A stretch of 64,000 bases of DNA, taken from positions 2,542,001 to 2,606,000 of the forward strand of contig OY754470.1 of NCBI GenBank assembly GCA_963575645.1, read 5' to 3'. Below, piece by piece: positions 44,625 through 56,900 of this stretch. Source of the DNA: Xanthostigma xanthostigma. Taxonomy: Eukaryota; Arthropoda; Insecta; Raphidioptera; Raphidiidae. Below the pieces are notes generated by a model that was given only the letters and a program-made list of their open reading frames with translations, was not told the DNA's origin and ran no database searches. A program made the translations under genes and the position numbers. The number at the start of each line of letters is the position of its first letter. Within the stretch, counting starts at the first letter, position 1.

Positions 44625-44700
44625 TTTTTAACCGACGAAAAACAAAAACGGAGGAGGTTCTCAATTCGACGCGTATATTTTTTTTTTTTTTTTTTTATAA
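44625..44700 (+). mobile_element. Fragment with GGAGGAGGTTCTCAATTCG and a poly-T run
   Basis: AACCGACGAAAAACAAAAAC, GGAGGAGGTTCTCAATTCG, then about 20 T. This terminus is, from memory, very common in Lepidoptera. The element class was not determined. Confidence 0.45.
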
Positions 44701-46288
44701 AATAAACTGACCATAAAATATGTACACAAATGTTAGGTAAAATATTTATACACTAAATTACACACTCTAAACGAGCCAATCGAAAAACTTTAGTGCAGTT
44801 TAATGTCGTTAAAACTTTTAAAAATTACGTTATTTTATGTAATTCGCGTTGGACGTGAAAGCAGCTGTGCATAATCCACGGCACCGAATTAGATAGTCCC
44901 GTGATTATATCATTGGACACAAATCAAAGTGGTCTATGTAGATTTTTTAAAAAGTTTTCTTTCAATTGTATTCAAATAGGTTTTTTAGATCTTTTTATTT
45001 TAAACTGTTATACATTTTTTTATATTTTACTACTTATGTATTATTTTTTTTAAGTTTCTTTGGCTTTCGCCATGTAAACTCATTAATACTTGTTATTTGA
45101 ATTCCATATATTTAGGAGCCCAAGTATACGATGAATATAAAATTAAACGATAATCTCATAACATCAATTTGAGGTCTATCCTGAAATAGTATAGTGTAAC
45201 AATGAATCATTGTTTTCGACAGATTCCAGTGGTACTATTAAGGAAGTTTCTCATAATTAATCATAGTTCTAAAATTTACAAGATTAATGGCGAAATATTT
45301 TTTTATATATTTTTAAAAATAACAAAGTTATGCTACGTCAAAGTGTAAGTTTGACAATTCTCCGCGCTTTGTCTTTCTCAATACGGTTAACGTCACGCGG
45401 CGCAAGTGTCATATTTGTAGTAACTAAAAATATAGCAAGTCATGAAGGTTAAACACAATTTATATTAGAATTGATGTAATGCCAATTTTGAAATTTGACA
45501 TATCTGAATATATCTTAGATTCATGACTAAGTAAATTTTTTTCTTATTAATTACTACTTATAATTACTAATTTGTCATCGTGCCGCGGAGCGTCATAATG
45601 ACCCACCAGGCGTCGATCACACGTGACCTCAAGTATACAAAGCACTGAATTTAAAGATATCGAAATAATCTTTTCAGCGTTTTTCTTCGTCCTTATTATC
45701 ATTATGTGACACTGTCATTATTATTAGTATTCTTGACAATTGGAAACTTCTTAATTCAAGCAAACACTTAATAACTTACTAATAATCTTTAACACAGTTC
45801 AAATGAAATATTAAATACCATTCAGAATAGTCTAAGAGCTTATTAGCTATATAATCTTTACCTGAATACAGGAATGATTTTTGAAAAAGGCTTGGTCAAA
45901 AACATCGATTTCAGAATGAACTATAATCGCTGGAATAAAAATAGCCAATCAGATTTGGGTTCGTATTACTCAAGGTCACTTTCAAAGCCAATCAGCGCGT
46001 TACGTTTCCAGCGATAACTATTCAAGTGAAATGGTATAGGAGCACGGCAAGCTCTTATCTTTTCAAGACACCCCCTTAAGTCAAATTTAAAATATCCCCT
46101 GTATAGTAACTAATAGCTGGCTCATGCAGCTAATGACCCGTTCACAACGACCCCTGGCGGCCGCACTAAACCGTATAAAATTACAATCCGCTACGTTTTC
46201 ACGTTCAATTTATATTCAAGCGAATCCGCGCGTACGTATCTCTATATATACGAACCACGCGTGAAACAGAGCTTTCCAAAAAATGCAC
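44701..46288. other. No gene recognised
   Basis: AT-rich spacer with a slightly GC-richer patch at 45350-45620. No convincing exon, repeat terminus or RNA gene was found. Confidence 0.5.
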
Positions 46289-46791
46289 ACTACACCGTAC
46301 CATACCATGAACGTAATAGGAACGTATCAGGCCCGAAAAAGAACACAACACGCACTACTATGCCCACTGCAACGGATCGACAGCGTTCTATGCACGTATA
46401 CAACCCGTATATGATGCCCGTATGCAACGCGTATTATGTTCTCTCGGTATCCATTCAATATGCAGCACAGGATACGTCATTTTCGCATTCGTATCAGTGT
46501 TGCGTCATAGGTATGGAACGCAGAGCACACGCGTCTATAGCCCGTAGCACACGCGGCTATAGCCCGTAGCATACCCGTGCAGACGCCTGCACGCACCGGT
46601 TGGGGAACGTCGCGTGTCATGCACGGAACGTATCGGCACCAGCAAAATATTCTAGCCGGTGCATTCATGACACGTTACGGTGTTGGTCGGTGACGGAACG
46701 GTGTAGTGGGCATTGTTTCATATGATTTCATAGAGAGAATATTTTTTGCCTGATACGTTCCTATTACGTTCATGGTATGGTACGGTGTAGT
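46289..46791. mobile_element. Non-autonomous DNA transposon, 44-bp terminal inverted repeats
   Basis: Left arm 46289-46332 (ACTACACCGTACCATACCAT...) is the near-exact reverse complement of 46748-46791 (...ATGGTATGGTACGGTGTAGT). The 500-bp interior is GC-rich and has short direct repeats (GTCTATAGCCCGTAGCA twice). The long plus-strand open frame inside does not resemble a transposase. Confidence 0.85.
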
Positions 46792-47667
46792 GGGCAGAGA
46801 CCTTAAAGGCCAGTGCACACATTACACCTTTTTATATCGCGATTGTGCGATTCAGTCCCCTGTAGATCTTTAGCAACTCGTTAAATACACATCCCTCGAC
46901 TTGACTCATCAGTACCTTCGCAATTTTGTGAAAGTGGTCACACATAGTAAGAAAGACATAACGTACGTGCGGTCAATCTCTACCCTTGTCTGGCAACTGT
47001 ATTGCCGGGGAGAGATAGTGTGTCTCATTTTAAAGGGACCGTCCTTAAATCTTAGAATTTTACAGACGTAGGAGAAAAAGTACTGAATAAAAGTTGTAAT
47101 GGCGGATCGCAACATGTCACAGATGGCTCCACAGTCGAGATAGCGTATATGATCTGATCTGAAAGGAAACGGTTAAGTGAGTTTTGCTTAATATGAGTTT
47201 CTTTGTCAAAATGGTTGAGCAAACTTTGAAAGTCTTTACGACGCCGGAATATGTGCTCTACTTTTGACCGTTAAAAGTTTCGAACTGCGGTAACAAAACC
47301 AAAGTTTGGTAACCACTGAATTAAAGCTAACAAACAGTTCTGCAGGCACAAATACATTGAAACAGTTTCTACATGCAAACGAAGGCATTGTGGAAACTGG
47401 TTTAGTTATAGTTGTACGGACGGGGGTACCAACTTGAAGTTGGTTACAGAAGGTTGGTACTCTAGCGTTCTCTGAAGTTTGCTCTAAGTTTAATAAATAT
47501 CGACTACTTAAAAAGAACTTTTCAAACTTTGTATTCTATAGTGTATTGTAATGTTTGTATGGTAGACAAGCAAACGCACAGGTAAGCAGGGCTGGAGCCT
47601 CACATATTCAGTAATCTGTATAAAGAAAGGAACCGGCCTGCTTGATTAAAAATAAACAGCCTAATTT

Positions 47668-48050
47668 TAAAAAAGACGGACAAGTGCGAGTAGAACCCGC
47701 GCCCTTAGGGTTCCGTTCCTTTATTTCATAAAAATTATATTTAGCATGTAATAGTTCTATATATAAAATCAGAAATTTATGATTTTCAGATTTTTTTCAT
47801 TACTTGTGCTATGCAGTCTTTTGCGCCAAACAAGATTATAGGTTAACAAGAAACATTAAAGGCTTCGACAGTATTAAAAAAAATTATCAAGTGATTTGCA
47901 ATTCTAAAAATAAAAAATTAAATAAATCAAGTGATTTGCAATTTTAAAAACGAAAAAGATAATTGTATCGGCAAGGAATCGAACACAGGGCGCCCGGGAG
48001 GCAGACGTGAATTTTACCAACCACCGTCGGTTTTAAAAGACACGTTGCTT
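47668..48050 (-). mobile_element. tRNA-derived SINE, family 2, antisense copy
   Basis: On the minus strand GTGGTTGGTAAAATTCACG (A-box region) and TGTTCGATTCCTTGCCG (B box) mark a tRNA-like head at 47965-48030. The 3' end is the complement of AGACGGACAAGTGCGAGTAG (47676-47695). Confidence 0.55.
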
Positions 48051-48079
48051 ATACTGCATTACTAAAAGCTGTTACTATT

Positions 48080-48712
48080 TTTCTGGCCGTTATAGTTTCC
48101 AAACTAAAAGAGCTTACGCTCATTGAATTCAGCGTAATTTTTTCAGTAAGCAGTCAATTTCAAAAGGATATTAAAAAATTCGTTTTTTGCGATTTTTTCA
48201 AGGCATACCCCTTTAAAAAAATTCGATTTTTGACGAAAATCGAAATTTTTCGGAACTTTTCTAAAATCATCATGCTTATAGAAAAAAAACACGCTGAATC
48301 GAATGAGCACAAACAAACGTCTGTATGTCTTTTGGTTTAGAAGTTATTTGCGTTTATAGTTTTCAGAAAATCATATAAAACCTTCGAATGGCCGTAGTTT
48401 CTAAACTAAAAGAGATACAGACGTTTGCTTACGCTCATTGAATTCAGCGTAATTTTTTCAGTAAGCATTGTCAATTTCAAAAGTATATTAAAGAATTCGA
48501 TTTTTGCGATTTTTTCAAGACATACCCCTTTAAAAAAATGCGATTTTTGACGAAAACCGAAATCTTTCGGAACTTTGGCAAAATCATCATGCTTATAGAA
48601 AAAAACACTCTGAATTCAATAAGCACAAACAAACGTCTGTATGTCTTTTAGTTTAGAAGTTATTTACGTTTATAGTTTTCGGAAAATCATAAAAAACCTT
48701 CATGCCTGTCAA
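48080..48712. repeat. Tandem pair of 315-bp units
   Basis: GCTTACGCT recurs at 48112 and 48427, and ATCATCATGCTTATAG about 48268 and 48583, both 315 bp apart. Each unit contains CATTGAATTCAGCGTAATTT, CATACCCCTTTAAAAAAA and AAACAAACGTCTGTATGTCT. The units differ by scattered substitutions, so the duplication is not very recent. Confidence 0.85.
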
Positions 48713-49203
48713 GCGGTTGTAAAATGACTCTTTTTGCACTTCGAATAGAAACCTTTCGATTATCAAAATCATTCGATTATTCTAAAGAGTAATTAGAACA
48801 GTCGCTAAGGAAGGTCATTGGATCGCTCCGTCTAGACTACGGTCAGTACTCAAGCTTCAAGTTAGTGTAGGGAAATAGTTTCTTCATGGTAGTTATTACG
48901 ATATCATGAAAGACATTATGTTACAAAACTTTGTAACGGAAATAGCATACTAAACGTACTTTCAGTTGAGGTTGGTTCCATATTGTTACATTCTATGACG
49001 TCTTCTTTGTGTAATACTTAATGTTATTGCATGCTTTTTGAAAACGAATTATATCCATAATATGTTTCACTAGTTCGTTCTCTGAAAGACACAGTTAACC
49101 AATAAATTTAGAAATATTTTTTTAGAACGTGCATTTCAAAACGTACCGTACACCGGTGCTTTTCTAATGTAGTTTGGAAGACTTTTGGCACCATAACTTT
49201 TTT

Positions 49204-49798
49204 GAAGTAAAACTTCTTTAGGCACGGGGAGTAAGCTGGTAAATGCCTAACGAAAGCGTTTACGGAAGTGCATCAACGGACGAGGCGAACGGTGCGTGAT
49301 CGTTCGAGGCGAACGGTAGTTGAGAGGGAGATATAAGTTAGTGAAGATAGTGAGAGAGAGAGAGTTACGTTTCGTATATTGGAAGTTGAGAGGGAGATAT
49401 AAGTTAGTGAGTGCGACAAAGACGGAGCATTAATCGAAATTCTTTTTTTTGGCAGCTATTTGACGTTTAAAATGAAAAAAATTGTTTTTGTATCAAAAAT
49501 GCATTATATCGAATTTTGTTGCATTTTGCAACGGGAAATAATGTAGGTTAGTTAATAAATCATTTTAAGTGCATTATAAATTATGCTAATAAATATATAA
49601 ACATATTTTGCCTATTAATTAATCAAAAATTATATTTTAAACATTTCGTCTTTGTAGATATATGTGCTACAGAGTGAGATTATATTGTGTCGTTAAATCA
49701 GCATGTCTAATCAAAATATGGTGATAGATTATCGATTATTGTATGATTATTATATATTATTATATAATATTATATATGGCAGGAAGAAGTTTTACTTC
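49204..49798. mobile_element. GAAGTAAAACTTC element, full length (595 bp)
   Basis: GAAGTAAAACTTC at 49204-49216 and its inverse GAAGTTTTACTTC at 49786-49798 bound the element. The left 210 bp match the copy at 10229, including the 66-bp spaced duplication of GAGGGAGATATAAGTTAGTG. The right part is AT-rich and non-coding. Confidence 0.75.
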
Positions 49799-50201
49799 AG
49801 TCGTGTGGTCTATAGCACATTCGCTGTTTTATCACACCCCACTGAATACTTTTTTCAGCAACCAATCCCCAGAGGCAGCTAGATTACCAGTCGCACCCAT
49901 AATTTAAAAGAAGAATATCAATTTGGTGTTAAAGTAGATCCCTGTATGTTTTTTTTACATATCTGTACGTAACTTGCTTTGGAGCAATAAACAATTAGTG
50001 GCAATTAGTAGTCAGCTACTTCTAATTGAAAACAGGTTATAGAAGGTGATATTATTTTATCCTCTTCAGACATTCTGACTCATTCTTTAAAGTTATTCTA
50101 AAATTGTTATTATTATAGTAGAGCCAATGTAGTCTAAAATGAATAATTATAATTCAAGTTACATTTTGAATCTTCCGCGGCTACATTTTATGGTTGTCAA
50201 T

Positions 50202-50882
50202 AAAAAAAAAATTGGTTGTCTGTAAAGTCGGTTTACGGACGATAGTTTTACGTGATAACGTATTCCGTAATACATAACCTAAACCTCCCAAAATTTGGTT
50301 TCAATCCGCTTATACTTGGTGTCGGAATGATAAGAAATGTCAAAAGTGACGTTTGCAACTGTCAAAGTATTATGTTCTAATAATAATTAGTTATTCCAAT
50401 ACTTAACTTAGAAGGCGTTGCATTTCACAAAATACTAATGTCAAAAAATTGAATTAAACATTAGAAATGCAGCCGTTTTCATGTTAAGACAAGACATACG
50501 TTATCTTCTAATTTCCATGTACGGCAAACAAAGACGACCGACCGCGTCGCGCCATGCATTAGACAACATTGCATTTATATTTTATACAGCTATTTTTCTA
50601 TATAAATTTGTATAAAAAAACTGTTTAGGCAAATTCTGTTATACGAAATCTATGTAAAATGTTCTCCTCTTTCGTTTAAGACTGGTTTCAAACCGATCTG
50701 ATTTAAATTGAGCGTGAAATTAACAAAAAGCACGCACAGGGTCAGGCGGAACGTTACGCGTTACGAACGTTAGGAACGGTAGGATTTAGGAACGTTACAC
50801 TTTTTCGTGCATGCAGCCGGTGTTTTATCAATTTATAAGATTGGTGATTCATCAATTTATAAGACGTTATCACGTCAAAAAA
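50202..50882 (-). mobile_element. ACGTGATAACGT element, copy E, chimeric
   Basis: The low-coordinate end (50210-50282) and the high-coordinate end (50729-50882) match copies A-D, but about 450 bp between them (50283-50728) do not match the family interior. It retains the ACGTTC micro-repeats with an extra GGTAGGATTTAGGAACG insertion. Confidence 0.75.
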
Positions 50883-51444
50883 TAATTGTAGGGCATAATT
50901 CAGTGCATCATTTTTCAACGGTGTCTGCCTGTTTTGAACACCGCGTCATTGTAAAATTTTCAACACAAAAAAAGAGCGCCGTATATAAACGACACGTATT
51001 TAACATACGGCGTTTTTATGTATGAGATCGTTAAATTGTGAAGGATTTGTGTAACGTTTCGTCTCTGAAGTTGACACGCGATGAATTGTGTAAAATGAGA
51101 AGACATGCATATACTCACCATGCATGAATTGTGTAATATCTGTACCATAGTATGTAAATAGTACAATAGTTAGAGATGCCGACTAAACACCAATTTTAAC
51201 CGAAGGTGAACATTGTTATTGTAACAAAACTGTTCTAGTTCGTGGTGGGAAATTATTTATTTACAATAATAAATGTTTAACAAAACAGTAAAACACACAA
51301 ACGAAAGCATACTTCTTTAACTCAACAGAAATAATAACGTTAACAGAAATAAAATAACGACAGTTCCAAATAATAGAATAAAAGACTAAGGGCCGTATTC
51401 ATAAAGACTTGTTGAATCTCTCAATAGTTAATGAATCGTTAACT

Positions 51445-51492
51445 GTTATTGAACCAATAAGGAAAGTAGCAACTTTCCTTATTGGTTCAATA
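51445..51492. repeat. Perfect hairpin, 22-bp arms
   Basis: TTATTGAACCAATAAGGAAA and its mirror TTTCCTTATTGGTTCAATAA flank a few loop bases. It lies after GGGCCGTATTCATAAA, a motif often found at MITE ends, so it may be part of one. Confidence 0.65.
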
Positions 51493-52216
51493 ACCAGCAC
51501 ACTAACTATTATGTTATTATTTTTTTTAAATAATATATATCTCAGGATACAGCAGAAAGTTAGGACATGTTTTTTTTGCGCGTCAGCTCCCCAACTATTA
51601 TGTTATTATTTTTTTGAAAATATATATCACAAGATACTATGAAACTGTTTGCGTAGGTAATAGATACGGAAAGACAACTTGAGGTACTTTTTAATCAATC
51701 ACATGTACTCTTATACATAACCACTCATGGCTTACTCGTGTCATATTCGTACGTCGTCATACCGTGCTCTAGTATGATTCATTCCATAGATCAAGTTCTT
51801 TACTCAGTAATTTATCATTGGCAATACAGAACGACTTCACGTACGCGGTAGAAAGGGACAGACACAGAAGTGAGAGAGAGGTTGATAGCGCGTCATATAT
51901 GTAGTTCGTATGTAATCAAAGATAAGAGACATTGACATGATCTTGATTAATCCAGACATCACATCCAGCTGTGTGCTTCCTGCATTCTGATAAACGCCTA
52001 TCTGTAAACCAACCACCCTCGACGTCTTTCCACCAACCGCCACCCACGCGTTTCGTCGCGCCTCCCCCCATTCCATATTTCACAGGATACACACCGCGAT
52101 GTGTGCTTGTACGCTAGTAGCTTTGATTTACGTTGTTATTGCGTTGCTGGGAAACATAAATTCATGTCTGCACAGAGCCTATTTTCAGTTGAGCTGACTT
52201 AACCCTGACTATTGGG

Positions 52217-52716
52217 AAAAAAATCGGCCAAGTGTGAGTCGGACTCGCGCACCGAGGGTACTGTAACAACTTGTAGGTATATAAATAGTTCGTCCAGCGC
52301 GGGAATCGAGTTTCGAAGATTTTTCCCGCGTTGTCCCCATACATCGACATAGGTCGCGGTTAGTTTACCAACTAAGCGTGTAATATTTTTTTTGTGATGT
52401 GACTACAAATTTACGGTTTTCGGACTTTTCCCTTTATGTAAGACATTGCTTCTTGCCAAATTTCATAATTCTAGAATCTAGATCAATGGGAAGTATTCGA
52501 TATATTTTAATTCCCTCGCGAGTGTCAAAATATGCGGTATAAACAACAGTATCTTTTGATTTTTTCACAGCTCCAAACGATTGCAGACCTGAGTATTTGA
52601 TATTAATTTCAACTTAATAGCTCCACGCGTTCCTTAAAAAAGGGGCTTGACAGACAGACGGAGTGATCCTATAAGGGTTCCTTTTTTTCCTTTTGAGGTA
52701 CGGAATCCTGAAAAAG
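52217..52716 (-). mobile_element. tRNA-derived SINE, family 2, plus an adjoining retroelement fragment
   Basis: The complement of ATCGGCCAAGTGTGAGTCGG forms the SINE 3' end (52223). The tRNA-like head reads GTAAACTAACCGCGACC and CTCGATTCCCGCGC on the minus strand (52280-52370). The flank to 52716 ends GACAGACAGACGGAGTGATC...GGTTCC, like the fragment at 14380 in plus orientation, so two elements may be joined. Confidence 0.5.
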
Positions 52717-53412
52717 TAACTGCAAAACAGTGAAATTTAACATTTTTTTTTCTACGCACGTTTCGCCTAAATCATTTAGCACAATGGCGTGACGAATTAA
52801 AATCGCCGCGTCATGCTAGGTTAAACAAATATTTTGTAACAGGAAATCAGCATTACATTTCGGCACTTATTATGTATAGTAAACGTTATGTAATCAGGCC
52901 GCGGTATTTGCTATAGATTAAATTTAATGTGATTTACATGACTGAGCATTTGTGATTGCATTATATAACGGGAATAAAGCGCGACCTACAACCGTAGCTT
53001 CCTGGTTTCCTGTCACTAGAGTTGCATGTTTTTAAAATCTAAGCGTTAACAGCGCACGAATATATGGAACCTACCAACAAGCGTCATTGTGACAAATAAC
53101 CTAAATGACGGAAAATTTAAAGCAAGGCTTGCTAGCCTAGTGTATAGTGGAAATATAAAAAAAATGTTCAAGTTCCAGCATCAAATTTCCTCAAAATAAT
53201 TCACGCAAGTGACAATTTCAATACAGATTTGCAAAAAAAGACGCTTTTATTTTTTTGACTAAACCTTCACAGATATCCACTTAGGTAGATACTAGGCTAG
53301 AATGGGCAAAATGCCACGCGCCCCTGGCCTGAGGGGACCCCCAGCCCGAAAGGCCGTTAGGACAGGAGGAACCTAACATTTATTACAAAATTTAGTGAAA
53401 AATGTTAATTTT

Positions 53413-53561
53413 ATATTACAGAGTAGCTACTGTTTGCTACAATTGTTAAGAAACATCCATTGTTACAACGCTATCAACATAGAAAAATTAGTTTAGTGTT
53501 GATAGCGTTGTAACAATGGGTGTTTCTTAACAATTGTAGCAAACAGTAGCTACTCTGTAAT
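53413..53561. repeat. Inverted repeat, 67-bp arms and 15-nt loop
   Basis: Left arm 53413-53479 (TATTACAGAGTAGCTACTGT...) and right arm 53495-53561 differ at about two positions. The loop is AGAAAAATTAGTTTA. Very high arm identity suggests a young or gene-converted hairpin element. Confidence 0.9.
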
Positions 53562-53662
53562 ATATTATAATAATTACTAACTGTAACTAAACTCATCTAA
53601 AAGTTAATTTTATAATTGTGAAAAATAACTCTAATAATTTAGAGTGATGATGATCCTGTTTA

Positions 53663-53742
53663 AATATTAGAAGATTAAAGGATGAAACCTGGTGGCATAG
53701 GATCCTATGCCACCAGGTTTCATCCTTTAATCTTCTAATATT
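53663..53742. repeat. 80-bp perfect palindrome without spacer
   Basis: 53663-53702 (AATATTAGAAGATTAAAGGA...) is the exact reverse complement of 53703-53742. The centre is TAGGATCCTA. It lies 100 bp from another hairpin at 53413-53561. Confidence 0.92.
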
Positions 53743-53904
53743 AATTTTATATTTAATCAATTTAAGTTAGTTATTAACTCAAGAACATACACGAATTATA
53801 CAAATATCCACTTTACTTCATGATTTATAAAGATGTAACTACAACGTAGCTTATATTAAAGGAGGGCCCCATCTAATGAATTGGCCACGGGGTATACATT
53901 CTAA

Positions 53905-53975
53905 GGGTAGCTGCACACGAGGCTGGTTTTGCCGCTAGATTGCTTGCTAGGTTTAACTGCTAGTATTCAAGACGA
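53905..53975 (+). mobile_element. GAGGCTGGTTTTGCCGCTA family, copy 4 (short)
   Basis: GCTGCACACGAGGCTGGTTT, then TGCCGCTAGATTGCTTGCTA and GTTTAACTGCTAG. Only the left end of the family is present. Confidence 0.6.
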
Positions 53976-56900
53976 GAATAATATGTGATTTTTGACTAAT
54001 GAAGACAAAGCTTACGATCAATTCTTGCGCTTTTAATTCTATGACGAAGAACAAAACTATAGTGTCATGATGATATCACTTGATATCTCAGAGCTTGAGA
54101 CGACGCGTGGTGCGCGGATAGAGAACTATGCCGGTTATTTTACATAAGTTATTCAAGCGAACAACTTATTTAATCTCCAGAATACATTATCTCTTTCCAT
54201 TAAATCGTCTATTGTCTACCTTGTGTAACTACACGCTATATAATGTAAATCCTGAGCAGGGATGTACGTTTTTTTTAATTATTTACAACCACTTGTACCA
54301 CTGTCAGCTAAAAAATTAACTGGAGTTAGTTACAAGTTGAATTGAGCATGCCTTTTCTTGAAGCGATTTGATGCATTTTTGATCCCTCGTAACTTTGGTG
54401 TGGATAACATTTCAGGTCTTAAATTTTCTGGATAGGATAGGATTATCAAGCTTCGTTTCCAAATTTCATTTTTATAGTCGTACTACTTTAGACACGCAAA
54501 GATAACTAATTTCGTCACTCACTCACTTATGATCAACAAAATCTTTCGAGTACTTCCCGTAGCTGCAGAACTCGAGAACTTTTCGATAGGGAATGGCAGA
54601 TCTATCTCTATTTGAACACGTGGATTTTTTCCTTTAGAAATGTACAACTTTTACCACTCCAACCCACAAGTGGGGAATGGTACGTACTAGTTTAGGTCAA
54701 AATTCACTTTTCAAAATTTTACAATACATTTTCGTTTAGAGGTCCCTCGAATCCAAAAAACATATTTTTGGAAAAACTCTGCGCGTCTGCTAGTCTTTGT
54801 CTGTGAACACGATACAGGTCAAACGAATGAACGGATTGAAACCAAATTTTGAGAGGTTGTTTGATATGCAAATATGAAAAGCCCTATTGTTTTTGGGGAA
54901 AATCGACACATGCGCAGAAGAGATATACTTTATATCGTTATTTTTTCTCATATAATGATATAGTTTTCTATAATGATTTATGTTCTAATTATTTTTCTAA
55001 GAAAGTTTTGTAAAAAATTTCTTTTTCTAAACTTTAGTTTCGGAATATTTGGAAAATAAAAAAAATCAGTTTTTCTTTTGTTCTGGAATTTTAAAGTTAG
55101 AATGGGTCCGTCGCCCAATTGGCTGGATACTTATTGGTACTTATTTTTAGCCAACCCTGACCTAGAGCAGTATACCATGAATTAAAACAAAACAATAGAT
55201 AGGGAACGTATTGCATTGACTGCTACGGTTGTAATATTAATAGTTTGTAATCTATTTTATCTTATAATTAAGTTTTTCTCGAGCTTATCTTAATGAGTTC
55301 CGAACTGTCGTCGCTTTACGAAAACTTTGTGTCAAGCTCCGAATTTTGATGTTTGCAGATTTAAGCACAAAAAGCACAAAGCAGTGATAGCAATTTTTGG
55401 AAATAAACGATATCGTATGAAAACCCACAATGGAATCGTTCCACATTTATTTTTTTTGTTGGAATAGATTCTGAAACATTTTTTTTTTAATTTGACGGGT
55501 CTTTTCTACAATAAAAACATTTAGAAAATGTGTATATTTAATGAAATTTTAAACACAGAATAGTAAAGTTACCGTATGATTCCGCCGTTATTGGCTGATT
55601 AGATCTACTGTGCCACGCCCACTGATCTGTGCCAACCAAAACAAATCAGTCTCTTTTTATATAAAGAAATGTGACTAGTCTATAGATACAACAGTTAAGT
55701 AGAATTCGTCAACAGAAGTGATTTTAATAATTATAAATAATCGAATAAAATTCATTAACTGAATATAAACAAGATTTTATTAGCAGTCTTCAGCTCTCTT
55801 TTAAATCTAAAATGTCTTATTTACAACAAATTCGATATAAGAGGTTTTGTATTTTGAGTTTTGAGCATACATATTTCATAAGGGCTTATTTTTATCTGAC
55901 CTATATATTTACACATTTATAATACACACATATAAATATTTCGTGGGGTTTTTAGCTGGCCAGTGTTTTCTGTACATATACAATTCTAATAAAAGTTGAA
56001 ATTTATTACGCAGCCTGTACCATTAATATCAGGAAGGAAGTCTGCCATCAATTTGAGGGCAATAAAGCTACTAAAGATCCCGGACGAGGTATGTACGTAC
56101 AGCATGTATAAGCTCCTCTTACAATGTCTTGGCTCTTGAGATAAGAATTATAGGAAGGCAAAATATTGGCTATAGATCGTAATACACAACATTTTTTTTT
56201 ATGCAACTAGAGACAGTAGCGTAACAGGCGGTGCATTTTTTAGTAATTGCTTTTACTTTAACAAATAATTAGTCAGTCCTAATTTTTCAGTAATTGAGAT
56301 ATTATACACCGGTACTAGGCCCAGGGAACCTAAGAAATTAGTAGAACGTAAGCGGTGGATCTCGAAGCTTTGATGTCCTCACTTACAGGAAATGTAAGCA
56401 TCACTTTTTTGCCAATGTAGAAATTTCTACTACTTTAGAAAATATGACATATTTAATAATTGAGACAACATATTTCGACAGCTTCAATATCAAGATGAAA
56501 AGGCGCATTCGAGAGACAAAGTTTAAAAATTAATGGTTTCGAAATTTGGGCGAAAATGGCAATTTCTCGTCGGAACGACACGAGACGGCAATAATAAATT
56601 AATGTCTTGGGCTATACCTACGTACTATTGCTACACTACACAATTGCTGAGACATAGAAGCTCTGTTCTAACATCTCTAAGAAACTGTCTGTATCGGCTT
56701 TGGAACACGTTTAGCTACTGAACATTTCGTTTCTCAGAGAGGATGGAACAGAGCTAAAGAAAACTAAGTTTTCGACTTCTACCTGGAATTTTTCTCTCGA
56801 TAATTTCTGGGTGCGTGCAATCAGTACTCTGTAGACGGTGCCTGTATATGGGACGTCATGCTGTTTTATGGATGGGAACAGATTAAAATGTTTTGTCTAC

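Noticed and set aside
46261..46569. 102-codon plus-strand open frame
   Set aside because: It spans the left inverted repeat and the GC-rich interior of a DNA transposon, lacks any transposase motif, and a real gene would not begin in the terminal repeat.
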